Below are positions 1 through 7,864 of a DNA stretch of 33,638 nucleotides, one piece after another (the first letter of the stretch is position 1; each line of letters begins with the position of its first letter). The DNA lies in NCBI GenBank assembly GCA_938082445.1, contig CALLLL010000324.1, forward strand, positions 1 to 33,638, in the 5' to 3' direction. The notes under the pieces were generated by a model. That model saw only the letters and a list, made by a program, of their open reading frames with translations. It made no database searches and was not told where the DNA came from. The position numbers and the translations under genes are program-made. The DNA comes from an uncultured bacterium. GTDB taxonomy: Bacteria; Hydrogenedentota; Hydrogenedentia; Hydrogenedentales; GCA-2746185.

Positions 1-850
1 CCATGTCTATATTGCCATCGCTATTGTCGTAGTTGAGCATTTCCCAATACATAGTGGGAACACCGGCGAAAGTGGTAATTTTTTCTTTTTGGAATAAATC
101 CAATACCGCTCCAGCATCGAAGCGCGGCAATAGTACTACCGTAGAGTGACTTAACAAAGTGATGTTCAATATGCTCATAGCAAAGGAATGGAATAGTGGA
201 AGTACGATCAGTGCGCGATCGTCTGGGTTGGCTGTAAACAACCGTGCGGCAACTGTACAGTTCATCACCATATTGGAGTGAGTAAGTTCAGCACCCTTAG
301 GCTGACCAGTAGTACCTGAAGTATAAATGATTAAGCAGGTATCTTCAGGTTTACGCATTATGGTGTCGAAAGTAGGTGGTTGCTCTTGCATCAAATCAAG
401 CAGTGTGGGGTGACCCTCGATGAACGTTGGTCCGAAAGGAGTAGCAGGCAGTGTGATAAATTCGGTGCACCCTTCGACTTGTTGATAGCCTTCCCATCCA
501 CTGGGGCCCATAGGCATATCTGGGACGCCTTCGAAACAAATGTAGATTTTCGAATCAGAGTCTTCAAGGTGATAGGCGATTTCTCGTGGGCGCAATAAAA
601 TGCTTAGCGGTACCATAACTGCACCGGCTTTCAGTATTCCCATCCATACGACTGGGAAATATGGTAAATTGGGACATGTCAACGCAACATGGTCACCGGG
701 TTGAATGCCTTTGGATTGTAAAACATTGGCTACTTGATTGGCCATGATGTTTACGGTTGCATAATCCAGACGCATATCGCCAAAAACGATTGCTTCTTTG
801 GTGGGATGTTGTTTTACACTCTCTTCAAGAATAGATGCCAGGTTGTACAT
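1..850 (-). CDS. Long-chain acyl-CoA synthetase / AMP-dependent ligase, N-terminal part (cut by window edge)
   Basis: Residues 1-283 of an adenylate-forming enzyme; the rest lies beyond the left edge. It would activate a carboxylic acid, probably a fatty acid, to an acyl-adenylate and then acyl-CoA in the cytoplasm. The ATP-binding signature TSGTTGQPKG is at residues 177-186, and a typical N-terminus of the family precedes it (MYNLASILEESVKQ). A segment PRFDAGAVLDLFQKEKITTF follows, as in FadD-like ligases. The start is the ATG at 850-848, with AAGGAG about 12 bases upstream. The gene is divergent from the membrane protein at 1044, so the promoter must lie in 851-1043. The class is certain; the substrate is not, because the C-terminal half is missing. 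Confidence 0.9.
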   Translation of the reverse strand, partial: MYNLASILEESVKQHPTKEAIVFGDMRLDYATVNIMANQVANVLQSKGIQPGDHVALTCPNLPYFPVVWMGILKAGAVMVPLSILLRPREIAYHLEDSDSKIYICFEGVPDMPMGPSGWEGYQQVEGCTEFITLPATPFGPTFIEGHPTLLDLMQEQPPTFDTIMRKPEDTCLIIYTSGTTGQPKGAELTHSNMVMNCTVAARLFTANPDDRALIVLPLFHSFAMSILNITLLSHSTVVLLPRFDAGAVLDLFQKEKITTFAGVPTMYWEMLNYDNSDGNIDM

Positions 851-970
851 ATGCTGAGCAAGCTCCTTCTACGCATTGTTTAGATGAAAGTCTATTTTGT
901 CATGATTGACCCCTAGAATCAAGCATAACGGCGAAATGCATACAAATGTAATTAATTCAATATTATGTGT

Positions 971-999
971 TTGACACCTTGTGATTAACACGATATGCT
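971..999 (+). promoter_or_regulatory. Sigma-70 promoter for the 1044 membrane protein
   Basis: TTGACA at 971-976 (exact -35 consensus) and TATGCT at 994-999 are separated by 17 bases. Transcription would begin near 1006, giving a leader of about 38 bases with GGGAG before the ATG at 1044. This is the best -35/-10 match in the window. Confidence 0.72.
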
Positions 1000-1043
1000 A
1001 GAAATATATTCATGGTAAATTTAATTATCGGGAGTACAGCCGT

Positions 1044-1736
1044 ATGTTGGAAGAACTTTTCGAATTTATTGTCACCTATATTCGTAATGATTTGATTATG
1101 TACGCAATCATTGTACCGATTGTAATTGCTTTTATTACGACCATTACCTTAAATAGTATTATAAAGCCCCAGGCACTCTGTGTTTTAGAGGATGGGGTGG
1201 AAAGTATGCGAAATAATTGGACCTTTGAAGAGGCATTTGCGTTTGCGGACAACCATGGATGCGTGCCGGATGTGTTGATGGAGTTGGAATCGCCTGTGCC
1301 GGATGCGACGACCACCATTGGGATATGGCGAACCCCCTCTCCAGGCACCTATTTTACTTGTATGGTGTCTAAAGAAGCTACGATCCATGAATTTGTCACC
1401 TACTTTGATCAGGAAGGCTCGATGGATACAACAGGGAGTATTCACAGTGAATTTTTCCCGACGAAAAAAGGGAATTTTCGGCAAGTATTCAATAATGCGC
1501 CTATTGAAGTGTTGGCTCAGCGACATGCTGAAGGGATAGCCTATTTGAAAGAGGCATTTTCACTTCAACCGAAAGCGCCAGGACGACCCACGGATGAATT
1601 ACTCCAAGAAGCACTGATCAATGAAGTTAAGCATATTAAGTCAATTAAGCTATGGCCGGTCCGTGCGATTTATTGGTATCTTATTCGTCGTCATATTATG
1701 AACAATAAAACCATTGAACAACGATATAAACCTTGA
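1044..1736 (+). CDS. Hypothetical membrane-anchored protein, 230 aa
   Basis: I do not recognise a family. One hydrophobic segment at about residues 16-40 (LIMYAIIVPIVIAFITTITL) would anchor it, leaving roughly 190 soluble residues. The middle (residues 55-150) is a mixed globular stretch rich in Phe, Glu and Asp. The C-terminal 40 residues are basic and aromatic (RAIYWYLIRRHIMNNK), which suggests a membrane-surface helix. The start has GGGAG nine bases upstream and a strong promoter at 971-999. It is a single-gene unit, divergent from the acyl-CoA ligase and convergent with the Gfo/Idh gene. Coding status is well supported by promoter, ribosome site and length; function is unknown. Confidence 0.7.
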   Translation: MLEELFEFIVTYIRNDLIMYAIIVPIVIAFITTITLNSIIKPQALCVLEDGVESMRNNWTFEEAFAFADNHGCVPDVLMELESPVPDATTTIGIWRTPSPGTYFTCMVSKEATIHEFVTYFDQEGSMDTTGSIHSEFFPTKKGNFRQVFNNAPIEVLAQRHAEGIAYLKEAFSLQPKAPGRPTDELLQEALINEVKHIKSIKLWPVRAIYWYLIRRHIMNNKTIEQRYKP

Positions 1737-1771
1737 AGATTGCTAGCACCATACTCATCTAAATTGATCTG

Positions 1772-1814
1772 AATTAAAAAATCCCCGCTACGGTCTTTAC
1801 CGTAACGAGGATTT
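1772..1814 (-). terminator. Rho-independent terminator after the Gfo/Idh oxidoreductase gene
   Basis: A 16-bp stem (14 pairs, two C-A mismatches) with loop CTTT spans 1779-1814. Read on the - strand, the hairpin is followed by a T-rich run (complement of the A run at 1774-1780). It lies between the convergent genes ending at 1736 and 1842. On the + strand no T run follows, so it serves mainly the - strand gene. Confidence 0.7.
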
Positions 1815-1841
1815 GTGTAACATGCACTATAACTAGGCTTC

Positions 1842-3176
1842 TTAAACTTCAAAGCCCTTCGCGTAATCGCGTGTCAGGATAGCATTTGCTTCTTTGTTGT
1901 TTTTGAAGCGTTCTTTCTTGCTATCGATTTCGAGTGAATCACCTACACGGTAAGCTGCGTTAGCCAAGTGACAGTGTGCGGAAGAAATGTGTCCTTCTTC
2001 AGCGTTTCCGAAGATGTCAGCCTTGTTGCGCGTTTTACAGGCATTGATGAAATTGCGGAAGTGTCCATTGGTTGCAGGAGTTACGGCATCATCCGGAATT
2101 GCAATTGGGATATGCTTACGTGTTTTCTTGTCTTCTACATATGAGAAGAAGCCTTTGTTCTGCACGTAGTAGCCTTTTTCACCCCAGAAGGTATTCCCGG
2201 TGGTCAATTCACCGGCTTCTTTATAGGAACCGTAGTTGCGAATTTCAAAGATCATTGTGGAGCCATCTGCATAGGTAAAGGTCGTTGCTTGGGTGTTGGG
2301 GGTTTCCGCTTCGTCGTCCCAGTGGTAGCGCCCACCGGAGCTGTATACCTTGGTTGGCATACCTTTGTTCATGCCCCATACTGCTACATCCATTTGGTGT
2401 ACACCTTGGTTGCCGGTTTCACCATTTCCGTAGTCCCAAAACCAGTGCCAATTATAGTGCACATAGTTTTTCTTGTACTTTTGGCGGGCAGCAGGTCCTT
2501 GCCACAAATTCCAATCTAGATTATCAGGTGCTCCTTCGTCTGGGGAGAAGCCCAATGAACGACGGTTACCTGTTTTGTAGGTATGTCCTTTGGCCATGTG
2601 AATGTCACCGAGAAAACCTTCATGAATTAATTTGATGTCGCGTAACCAACGTGCATCGGAACGGCTTTGCGTACCGTGCTGAACGATGCGGTCCGAACTG
2701 TGATAGAGGTCGGCTAATGCACGCCCTTCGTAGATGTTGTGTGAAAGCGGTTTTTCAACGTAGACATCTTTACCGGCTTTTATGGCCCAAATGGAGGCCA
2801 GTGAGTGCCAGTGGTTGGGTGTAGCAATGGATAAGGCGTCGACGTTTTTGTCGGCCAATGCATCGCGTACATCGTTGTATGCCGTTGGAGTTTCGCCAGT
2901 ATAGTATTTGTATTTACCAATGCGATCTTTAAGCACTTTTGAGTCAACATCGATCATGGCCACGACATTGGAGTCATCGTAGCGTGTAGCTTTGTTGTCT
3001 TTATCCACACCGAAACCAAATCCGCCGATGTGTGATTGACCGCGGCCGTTCACTCCCATGACCGCTACATTTACCCGTTCATTGGCGCCGAAAACTCGCC
3101 CTTGGGCCATCATACCGCCTACAAGCACAGCTTGTGTGGTGGATTTAATAAAATTTCTACGTGTTATTTTTGCCAT
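1842..3176 (-). CDS. Gfo/Idh/MocA family oxidoreductase with twin-arginine signal
   Basis: A 444-residue NAD(P)-dependent sugar oxidoreductase-like protein. A twin-arginine motif TRRNFIK is at residues 5-11, followed by a hydrophobic stretch, so export of a folded, cofactor-loaded protein by Tat is predicted. The Rossmann turn is GVNGRG at 41-46, and the family EKP motif follows (VYVEKPLSHN, near residue 140). AAGGAG stands eight bases before the ATG. The gene lies 50 bp downstream of the sodium:solute symporter on the same strand, so the pair may handle one sugar or sugar acid; that is inference from order alone. Tat-borne members of this family are abundant in planctomycete-like and Lentisphaerae-like bacteria. 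Substrate unknown. Confidence 0.9.
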   Translation of the reverse strand: MAKITRRNFIKSTTQAVLVGGMMAQGRVFGANERVNVAVMGVNGRGQSHIGGFGFGVDKDNKATRYDDSNVVAMIDVDSKVLKDRIGKYKYYTGETPTAYNDVRDALADKNVDALSIATPNHWHSLASIWAIKAGKDVYVEKPLSHNIYEGRALADLYHSSDRIVQHGTQSRSDARWLRDIKLIHEGFLGDIHMAKGHTYKTGNRRSLGFSPDEGAPDNLDWNLWQGPAARQKYKKNYVHYNWHWFWDYGNGETGNQGVHQMDVAVWGMNKGMPTKVYSSGGRYHWDDEAETPNTQATTFTYADGSTMIFEIRNYGSYKEAGELTTGNTFWGEKGYYVQNKGFFSYVEDKKTRKHIPIAIPDDAVTPATNGHFRNFINACKTRNKADIFGNAEEGHISSAHCHLANAAYRVGDSLEIDSKKERFKNNKEANAILTRDYAKGFEV

Positions 3177-3226
3177 TCTATTTCTCCTTCTATAAGAATC
3201 AATCTTTAGTATATGTTAATGAACGA

Positions 3227-4942
3227 TTAAGCGGGTGGTGCACCCCAGGTGGCCATCCAGAATACGAAGCCAATAAGGCCAGCAACCCATACCCAGAAGA
3301 ACAAGAACCCGCCAATACCCACTTTGGTTGGCATGGGGATTTCCAGATCAGGGTGGTTGATCAGTTTGTTTGGTTCAGGGATTTCTATGCCCTCAGGAAT
3401 ATGAAATGGTTCAGCAGTATGCGGTTCATCTTCGGTGACCGGTGTGCGTAAGCAGTTGTACACTTTGTCGAGTTTGGCCTCGTCCACACGCTTGGTGAAC
3501 AAGCTCACAATGATACCTGTACTAAAACCAGCAGTCAGCATGAAGAAAATTTCCCATGATACTCGAAGTTTGTCATTCCAGATCATATTTTCGGGTAAGT
3601 TTTCTACCATCCATTGTTCAAAGCCCGGGAATAACCCAAAGCTTGTGGACAATACTACTGCAATACCTGCCAAGGTAGATGCCCAAGCGCCGGCGACGGT
3701 CATGCGGCGCCAGAATAAGCCCAGCCAGAATGCTGCGCCCATAGCCCCTTGAACTTTAAAGAATATTTGCAAGGCAACTGGAACGGTGCTGACATTAAAG
3801 GCAAAGGTGAGTGCTGCAAATACGATAACCAATGAAGCGATGCGTGCGACCCATACATAGTGGCCTTCTTCTTTATCGCGAGCAAACCAGCGTCGATAGA
3901 GATTTTGGGTGAATAATCCTGATGAGGACACCATAAATGCATCGCATGAGGACATGACCGATGCGATGAGCGCTGCAAGGAAAAGACCGATTAAACCGGG
4001 CATGATGCCAGGCAATAAGTCCGCAGCTACCTTACCATAAATTTTATCTGGGTCAACGTCTTCCCCCATATACATTACGATTCCGCAGAGCCCCACAACC
4101 ATCCATGCAATGGTGCAGAAGCGTTTGAGTAAGTTTCCTGTTGCAAAACCTACACGTCCGTCCATTTCTGTCCGGCCTGCAGCACACACGCCCATAATAT
4201 GTGGCTGTGTAACAATACCGATAAGTGCTACGGTGCACATCATAGCGATAAAGAACCCATTGATTTCACCCGGTGCGGATAATTTGAACATATCTGGGTT
4301 GTCAATTCCTGCATGAATTCCTGCAAAACCGCCGACCGCATCCAGTGCGGGTAAAATCAGAATAAAGGACAGAATGACGGTTAAAATACCTTGAATTAGG
4401 TCTGTGATAATTGCAGCTGCAAGTCCACCGGCTACCCCGTAGGTGACGAATAAAACGGTCATGGCGATAATCGCTGCATTGGCACTGATGGCATCACCGG
4501 AGATTCCAGCAATCATTTTACCAGCGCCTAACTGAATCATTCCGATACCTACCGTCAATTGGGCCACACCCACAACGGTATACAATGCCGAAACACTGCC
4601 GTCATATCGAGCTTCAAAATAATCACCGGTGGTTAACGAACGCATGCGACGCATGACAGGTGCGATAAGCCAATAGAAGGGAGTACAGAATAACCAAAGC
4701 CATTGATACCAGATTCCGGAGAGGCCGTTGGTCGCGGTTTTGGAAGACACACCCACCGCATCGTTACCGCTGGTTCCTGCTCCGAAAGAGAAGAAAATCA
4801 TAAATAACTTACCAAAGCTGTGACCGCCCATAAAGAAGTCAGTCGTATCTTTAATCTTGCTTGCGGTATACAGCCCTGCACCAATGGTGAGCACTAAGTA
4901 GACACCGATGGCAATCCAATCGATTATTCCAATTCCTAACAT
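3227..4942 (-). CDS. Sodium:solute symporter (SSS family)
   Basis: A 571-residue inner-membrane transporter with about 13 hydrophobic segments. The N-terminus is typical of SSS proteins: a first helix (IDWIAIGVYLVLTIGAGLY), then a FFMGGHSFGK loop and a Ser/Gly-rich segment (FFSFGAGTSGNDAVGVSS) that would border the Na+ site. Further family features are GVAGGLAAAIITDLIQGILT and ASVMSSCDAFMVSSSGLFTQ, the latter like the conserved ASxMSSxDS region. The C-terminal tail is long and acidic before a last helix. GGGGTAGGAA precedes the ATG. It is followed by the Tat Gfo/Idh gene, which suggests uptake of a sugar or related solute. The solute cannot be told from sequence. Confidence 0.93.
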   Translation of the reverse strand: MLGIGIIDWIAIGVYLVLTIGAGLYTASKIKDTTDFFMGGHSFGKLFMIFFSFGAGTSGNDAVGVSSKTATNGLSGIWYQWLWLFCTPFYWLIAPVMRRMRSLTTGDYFEARYDGSVSALYTVVGVAQLTVGIGMIQLGAGKMIAGISGDAISANAAIIAMTVLFVTYGVAGGLAAAIITDLIQGILTVILSFILILPALDAVGGFAGIHAGIDNPDMFKLSAPGEINGFFIAMMCTVALIGIVTQPHIMGVCAAGRTEMDGRVGFATGNLLKRFCTIAWMVVGLCGIVMYMGEDVDPDKIYGKVAADLLPGIMPGLIGLFLAALIASVMSSCDAFMVSSSGLFTQNLYRRWFARDKEEGHYVWVARIASLVIVFAALTFAFNVSTVPVALQIFFKVQGAMGAAFWLGLFWRRMTVAGAWASTLAGIAVVLSTSFGLFPGFEQWMVENLPENMIWNDKLRVSWEIFFMLTAGFSTGIIVSLFTKRVDEAKLDKVYNCLRTPVTEDEPHTAEPFHIPEGIEIPEPNKLINHPDLEIPMPTKVGIGGFLFFWVWVAGLIGFVFWMATWGAPPA

Positions 4943-5199
4943 TTCCTACCCCTTCTATGGTCGAAACACCCGTTATTGTACGAAAGCATAGTGTACTCAA
5001 TCCCACAGGGGCGAAGTCAAGGATACACAGGGATTTAGAGTTATTTTGAGACAGTTTTGGGCAGTATTCACAGAATTTAGCTTTAATAAGCTACTGCTTG
5101 TAGTTTATTGAAAATTCATGGGAGCTTTGATGGTCTATATTGATAAATTAATTTTGCATACCGATTTAAGGATTGCAATGACAGGTGTTTATTTTTTTC

Positions 5200-5229
5200 T
5201 TGATCCCTCCGTTTGGGGTTTGATACTAT
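5200..5229 (+). promoter_or_regulatory. Candidate sigma-70 promoter upstream of the hairpin region and tRNA-Glu
   Basis: TTGATC at 5200-5205 and TACTAT at 5224-5229 are separated by 18 bases. A transcript would begin near 5236. It would drive the candidate small RNA at 5236-5302 and, by read-through, tRNA-Glu. No other convincing promoter precedes the tRNA. Confidence 0.5.
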
Positions 5230-5235
5230 ATCGCC

Positions 5236-5302
5236 ACTTAACCAAGCCAAGCTTGGTTGACCGCACCGCCTCCACGGCAACGGGCCGATAGGTGGTGTTT
5301 TT
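5236..5302 (+). ncRNA. Candidate small RNA or terminated leader upstream of tRNA-Glu
   Basis: The 4943-5323 stretch has no credible gene. Within it, a promoter-like site (5200-5229) is followed by a short palindromic element (CCAAGCTTGG core, 5241-5258). Next comes a larger hairpin at 5264-5297 whose outer stem is CACCGCCT/AGGTGGTG and inner stem CGGC/GCCG, then five T's at 5298-5302. This has the form of a transcript of about 67 nt ending at an intrinsic terminator, 21 bp before the tRNA. It matches no RNA family I know. It could equally be an attenuator or a processed tRNA leader. Confidence 0.35.
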
Positions 5303-5323
5303 GTGTCGGACACGTTTTATTGT

Positions 5324-5401
5324 GTCCCCATCGTCTAGTTTGGTCTAGGACACCGCCCTTTCACGGCGGCGACAGGGGTTCAAATCCCCTTGGGGATGCC
5401 A
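5324..5401 (+). tRNA. tRNA-Glu (anticodon UUC)
   Basis: A full cloverleaf of 78 nt with encoded CCA. The acceptor GTCCCCA pairs with TGGGGAT (first pair G-U), followed by discriminator G and CCA. The anticodon stem is CCGCC/GGCGG around loop CTTTCAC, giving anticodon TTC. The T arm is AGGGG-TTCAAAT-CCCCT. The anticodon arm and acceptor resemble E. coli tRNA-Glu closely. A terminator follows at 5412. Confidence 0.97.
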
Positions 5402-5411
5402 TTTTTTATAG

Positions 5412-5448
5412 GCTCCGGATAGCTTTTTAAGCTGTCCGGAGCTTTTTT
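5412..5448 (+). terminator. Rho-independent terminator after tRNA-Glu
   Basis: A 14-bp stem GCTCCGGATAGCTT/AAGCTGTCCGGAGC (one G-U pair), loop TTT, then six T's at 5443-5448. It lies 11 bp past the tRNA CCA end. The - strand side has no T run, so it does not obviously terminate the facing glycosyltransferase gene. Confidence 0.92.
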
Positions 5449-5452
5449 ATGC

Positions 5453-6283
5453 CTATAGTTCTGTATGTAGGTGGTTTAGGATCAGTTCTGCTGGGTCATT
5501 GGCCTGATGAAGCACGGTGACATTTTCCCCTTGAGGTGCCCAGATGCTTGGGTCTGTGTGGTCGAATAATACAATGGTGGGTAGGCCTAGAGATGCAGCC
5601 AGGTGGGTGATGCCTGAGTCATTCCCTATATACTGTTGAGCAGTGGCGAGCACTTCTGCGAGTTCAGTGAGAGTCGTGCTTTGTATAAGTGGGCCATTGG
5701 GAAATCGAGGCATGCGCTCTGCTTCAGCCGGTCCAATACACCAAGTAACCTTTCGCCCTGTCGATTCCAATTGAGCTGCAAGGTCTTCGAAATATTCCAA
5801 GGGCCAATTTTTTTTCGGGTCTCCACTGCCGGGATGGATGACGATATCAAAATGCTTCGATACTGTTCTCGGTGACCAGCGAAAGGGAGGTTGAAGGGGA
5901 AGTCCTAAGCATTGAGCATAGTATTCACTGGCATGATGAATGAAGTCTTTTGGTGGCAAAGGGTCAAATATTAGTATTTTGGCTGAGGAGATTGCTTTGA
6001 GGCTTTTCTGAATGGATTGATCTGAATCCTTCATCCATACAATAATCTTATCAGTTTGACTTAGTGCTTGTATGAGCCGCTTATTGGTTTGTGTAAAAAC
6101 AGAGTCAAATCCGATGTTATCTAAAGACTGGGCTGATGATGCAATACCCGCATTGACCGCTAATTGTAGACGATCGGGATGGCCTGCTAGATGTATATCG
6201 TCCAATTGAGAAAGTGCATTGATGGTGGGGCAAGTTAATAAAAAATCACCAATGCCTCCGGTATGGATCATGAGGGTGTGCAC
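5453..6283 (-). CDS. Glycosyltransferase family 9 (heptosyltransferase-like)
   Basis: A 276-residue GT-B enzyme of the ADP-heptose:LPS heptosyltransferase family, shorter than the usual 320-360 residues. The N-terminal HTGGIGDFLLTCP matches the family's GxxGDxL(L/V)xxP signature. The C-terminal half has IHPGSGDPKKNWP, and GNDSGITHLAASLGLPT matches the family's G(N)DSGxxHxA donor-site motif. It would transfer a sugar to a lipid-A-linked or other glycan at the cytoplasmic face. The start is GTG at 6283, with GGAG nine bases upstream; the next ATG, four codons on, is further from it. It lies 31 bp after the RlpA lipoprotein gene, probably in the same sigma-28-headed transcript. Acceptor and donor are unknown. 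Confidence 0.88.
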   Translation of the reverse strand: MHTLMIHTGGIGDFLLTCPTINALSQLDDIHLAGHPDRLQLAVNAGIASSAQSLDNIGFDSVFTQTNKRLIQALSQTDKIIVWMKDSDQSIQKSLKAISSAKILIFDPLPPKDFIHHASEYYAQCLGLPLQPPFRWSPRTVSKHFDIVIHPGSGDPKKNWPLEYFEDLAAQLESTGRKVTWCIGPAEAERMPRFPNGPLIQSTTLTELAEVLATAQQYIGNDSGITHLAASLGLPTIVLFDHTDPSIWAPQGENVTVLHQANDPAELILNHLHTEL

Positions 6284-6314
6284 GTTGAAATGCTCCGCCT
6301 AAGTGTGGGGAGGC

Positions 6315-6767
6315 TTAGCCGTTGCCCATCTTGAGTATGGTGAGTTCTACAGGGACTATGCCATCGTTAATCATGTTGATCTTTTTGGCAGCGCCTTTGG
6401 ACAAGTCAATGATACGTCCTTTGATAAAGGGGCCGCGGTCATTAATACGTACATCGACTGTTTTTCCATTGCGTAAATTTTTCACGCGTACGACGGTGCC
6501 GAATGGGAGAGTTTTGTGGGCTGCTGAAATGCCATTTTTATTGTAGCGTTCGCCGTTGGCTGTCAGGCGTCCGTGAAACTTACCGCCGTACCAAGAGGCT
6601 ATGCCTTTTACTTCATGTGGTCCTGGAGGGGCTTTATGGGAGCTACCTCCGCCATGACCATATGGGTGGAGGACTTTTTTAACCGTACGGCAGCCCATGA
6701 ATGTGGTGGATAGTAGCACTAAGAAAATTGCACACCATGAAAAAGCGTTTCGAGAGGAAATATTCAT
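6315..6767 (-). CDS. RlpA-like septal ring lytic transglycosylase, lipoprotein
   Basis: 150 residues from the ATG at 6767. That start is chosen over an upstream TTG because it begins a clean lipoprotein signal: a hydrophobic stretch at residues 10-24 and lipobox FMGC with Cys26. The double-psi beta-barrel domain spans about 53-145, with [19 protein letters not shown], His84 in AAHKTLPFG and Asp100 in NDRGPF. Both residues expected for RlpA glycan-strand cleavage are therefore present. No SPOR domain follows, unlike longer RlpA proteins. The gene begins seven bases after the stop of the FlgM-like gene, has no clear ribosome site of its own, and is probably translationally coupled. Its place in a sigma-28 operon suggests a role in wall remodelling for flagella; this is inference. 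Confidence 0.9.
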   Translation of the reverse strand: MNISSRNAFSWCAIFLVLLSTTFMGCRTVKKVLHPYGHGGGSSHKAPPGPHEVKGIASWYGGKFHGRLTANGERYNKNGISAAHKTLPFGTVVRVKNLRNGKTVDVRINDRGPFIKGRIIDLSKGAAKKINMINDGIVPVELTILKMGNG

Positions 6768-6774
6768 GAACCGA

Positions 6775-7077
6775 TTATAGGTACTTAGCAATCCGTTGAG
6801 CAACTGATTCTACTACTTCGGGCTTTTTATAGTCGCCACGTTCAATGGATTCTTTGGCTGCAGCGACTTTATCGGCGCGAATATCGGATTGTGTGGCAGA
6901 TGCTGTAACTGCCTGGGCCACTTTTGCAGCTGCTTGTGCTTCACCGCTTATGACAACACCGTCTGATGAGGATGATTCTTCGCTGGTGGAGGGAGCTTTA
7001 GCATTATCGCGCGTAGAAGAAGACCGATCTGAACGATTCGGCTCTTGTACGCCTCCTATTCCCTGTATTCCTACCAT
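6775..7077 (-). CDS. flgM: FlgM-like anti-sigma-28 factor
   Basis: 100 residues from the ATG at 7077, which has AAGGAG eight bases upstream; a TTG ten codons earlier lacks a ribosome site. The first 45 residues are Ser/Asp/Asn-rich and look disordered, as in FlgM. Residues 64-100 ([18 protein letters not shown] and the helix that follows) fit the C-terminal FlgM helices that clasp sigma-28. Known FlgM proteins hold FliA inactive until they are secreted through the flagellar hook-basal body. An exact sigma-28 promoter stands at 7121-7147, which implies the classical negative feedback loop. The length matches the family (about 95-100 aa). Sequence similarity alone is moderate; the promoter makes the call strong. 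Confidence 0.85.
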   Translation of the reverse strand: MVGIQGIGGVQEPNRSDRSSSTRDNAKAPSTSEESSSSDGVVISGEAQAAAKVAQAVTASATQSDIRADKVAAAKESIERGDYKKPEVVESVAQRIAKYL

Positions 7078-7120
7078 AATCTTGCTCCTTCTGCCTTGTT
7101 TAGGCAACTCTTCGTACCTA

Positions 7121-7147
7121 TTATCGGCAGCATTTGATCAAACTTTA
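7121..7147 (-). promoter_or_regulatory. Sigma-28 (FliA) promoter for flgM-rlpA-GT9
   Basis: On the - strand the site reads TAAAGTTT, 11 bases, GCCGATAA. This is identical to the enterobacterial sigma-28 consensus in both boxes and in spacing. The -35 box occupies 7140-7147 and the -10 box 7121-7128. Transcription would begin near 7114, about 37 bases before the flgM ATG. Confidence 0.92.
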
Positions 7148-7165
7148 GCACTTTTTAGAAAAAAA

Positions 7166-7194
7166 TTCAAAAATGAGCTTATTATTTATATATT
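7166..7194 (+). promoter_or_regulatory. Candidate sigma-70 promoter for the DtxR-family regulator
   Basis: TTCAAA at 7166-7171 and TATATT at 7189-7194 are 17 bases apart in an AT-rich stretch. The leader would be about 70 bases. It is back-to-back with the sigma-28 promoter at 7121-7147. I saw no clear DtxR/MntR-type palindrome over it. Confidence 0.42.
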
Positions 7195-7272
7195 TCAGGA
7201 TGAGATGGGCTTTAATGCTTGTTTGTACTCATAATCAGTGGTATTTGAAGCGTAAAGTTTGCATATCATTCG

Positions 7273-7863
7273 ATGGAGCACTTACAATGTGTTTGTGAGA
7301 AGGAAAACCGCTTGGGAGAGCATCGATTGTCTAAAGATATTAATGATTCGGCGTATTGGCGCGAATTTGAAAAAAATGAACTGACCCACTCCGCAGCCCA
7401 TTATTTAATGGCTATTGATAGCTTGCGTGAAGAATTGGGGTATGCCCGTGTGACCGATGTGGCTGAAAAATTAGAAGTTTCCCGCGGTGCGGCTTCAATG
7501 TCGATTGCTCACCTCAAAAAGCGTGGATGGGTGAAAGAAGATCCCAATCGCTTTTTATTGCTGGATGATAAAGGTGAGGCGATGGCGAATATTGTGGAAC
7601 GCAATTTTCGCATTCTATCGAATTTTTTTCAGAATGTTCTGGGCCTACCGAAAGATATTGCCTATGCTGATGCTTGTAAAATGGAGCATCTGATGAGTCT
7701 TGAGACAGGCAAGCAACTGATTGAGTTGATGTATTTCATCAAGGGCGATGAAGATTTGGCCAATCGTTATGCGCAGTATGTCAAGGATGGTGGGCACTCA
7801 TGCGATGCTGAAGGCGATAGTGAATGCAGCATCTGCGCTGGGGAATTCCTGGAACAGGAATAA
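7273..7863 (+). CDS. DtxR/MntR-family metal-dependent transcriptional regulator
   Basis: 196 residues. A winged helix-turn-helix lies at about 40-90 (VTDVAEKLEVSRGAASMSIA). A metal-binding and dimerisation domain follows at about 95-165 and contains DACKMEHLMS at 133-142, the typical DtxR-family ligand segment with Cys135, Glu138 and His139. Such proteins repress iron or manganese uptake genes when metal is bound. No SH3-like third domain is present, so the layout is MntR/IdeR-short. Unusual are Cys6 and Cys8 at the N-terminus and Cys177, Cys185 and Cys188 in the tail. The ATG at 7273 has no ribosome site; a TTG at 7327 has GGGAG just upstream, so the first 18 residues are uncertain. It is convergent with the Nudix gene, one base between stop codons. 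Confidence 0.87.
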   Translation: MEHLQCVCEKENRLGEHRLSKDINDSAYWREFEKNELTHSAAHYLMAIDSLREELGYARVTDVAEKLEVSRGAASMSIAHLKKRGWVKEDPNRFLLLDDKGEAMANIVERNFRILSNFFQNVLGLPKDIAYADACKMEHLMSLETGKQLIELMYFIKGDEDLANRYAQYVKDGGHSCDAEGDSECSICAGEFLEQE

Positions 7864-7864
7864 C

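Noticed and set aside
906-922. Imperfect palindrome TTGACCCCTAGAATCAA between the acyl-CoA ligase gene and the 1044 gene
   Set aside because: Could be an operator, but the arms are only 4 bp exact and it does not match the FadR site I know.
5284-5291. GCCGATAG, resembling a sigma-28 -10 box
   Set aside because: No TAAAGTTT-like box at the right distance, and it is part of the hairpin stem.
5116-5313. 65-codon open frame on the - strand opposite the small-RNA region
   Set aside because: Overlaps a promoter-like pair and a terminator-like hairpin, lacks a ribosome site, and its product is low in recognisable structure.
5315-5320. TTTTAT as a -10 box directly before tRNA-Glu
   Set aside because: Transcription would begin inside the mature tRNA.
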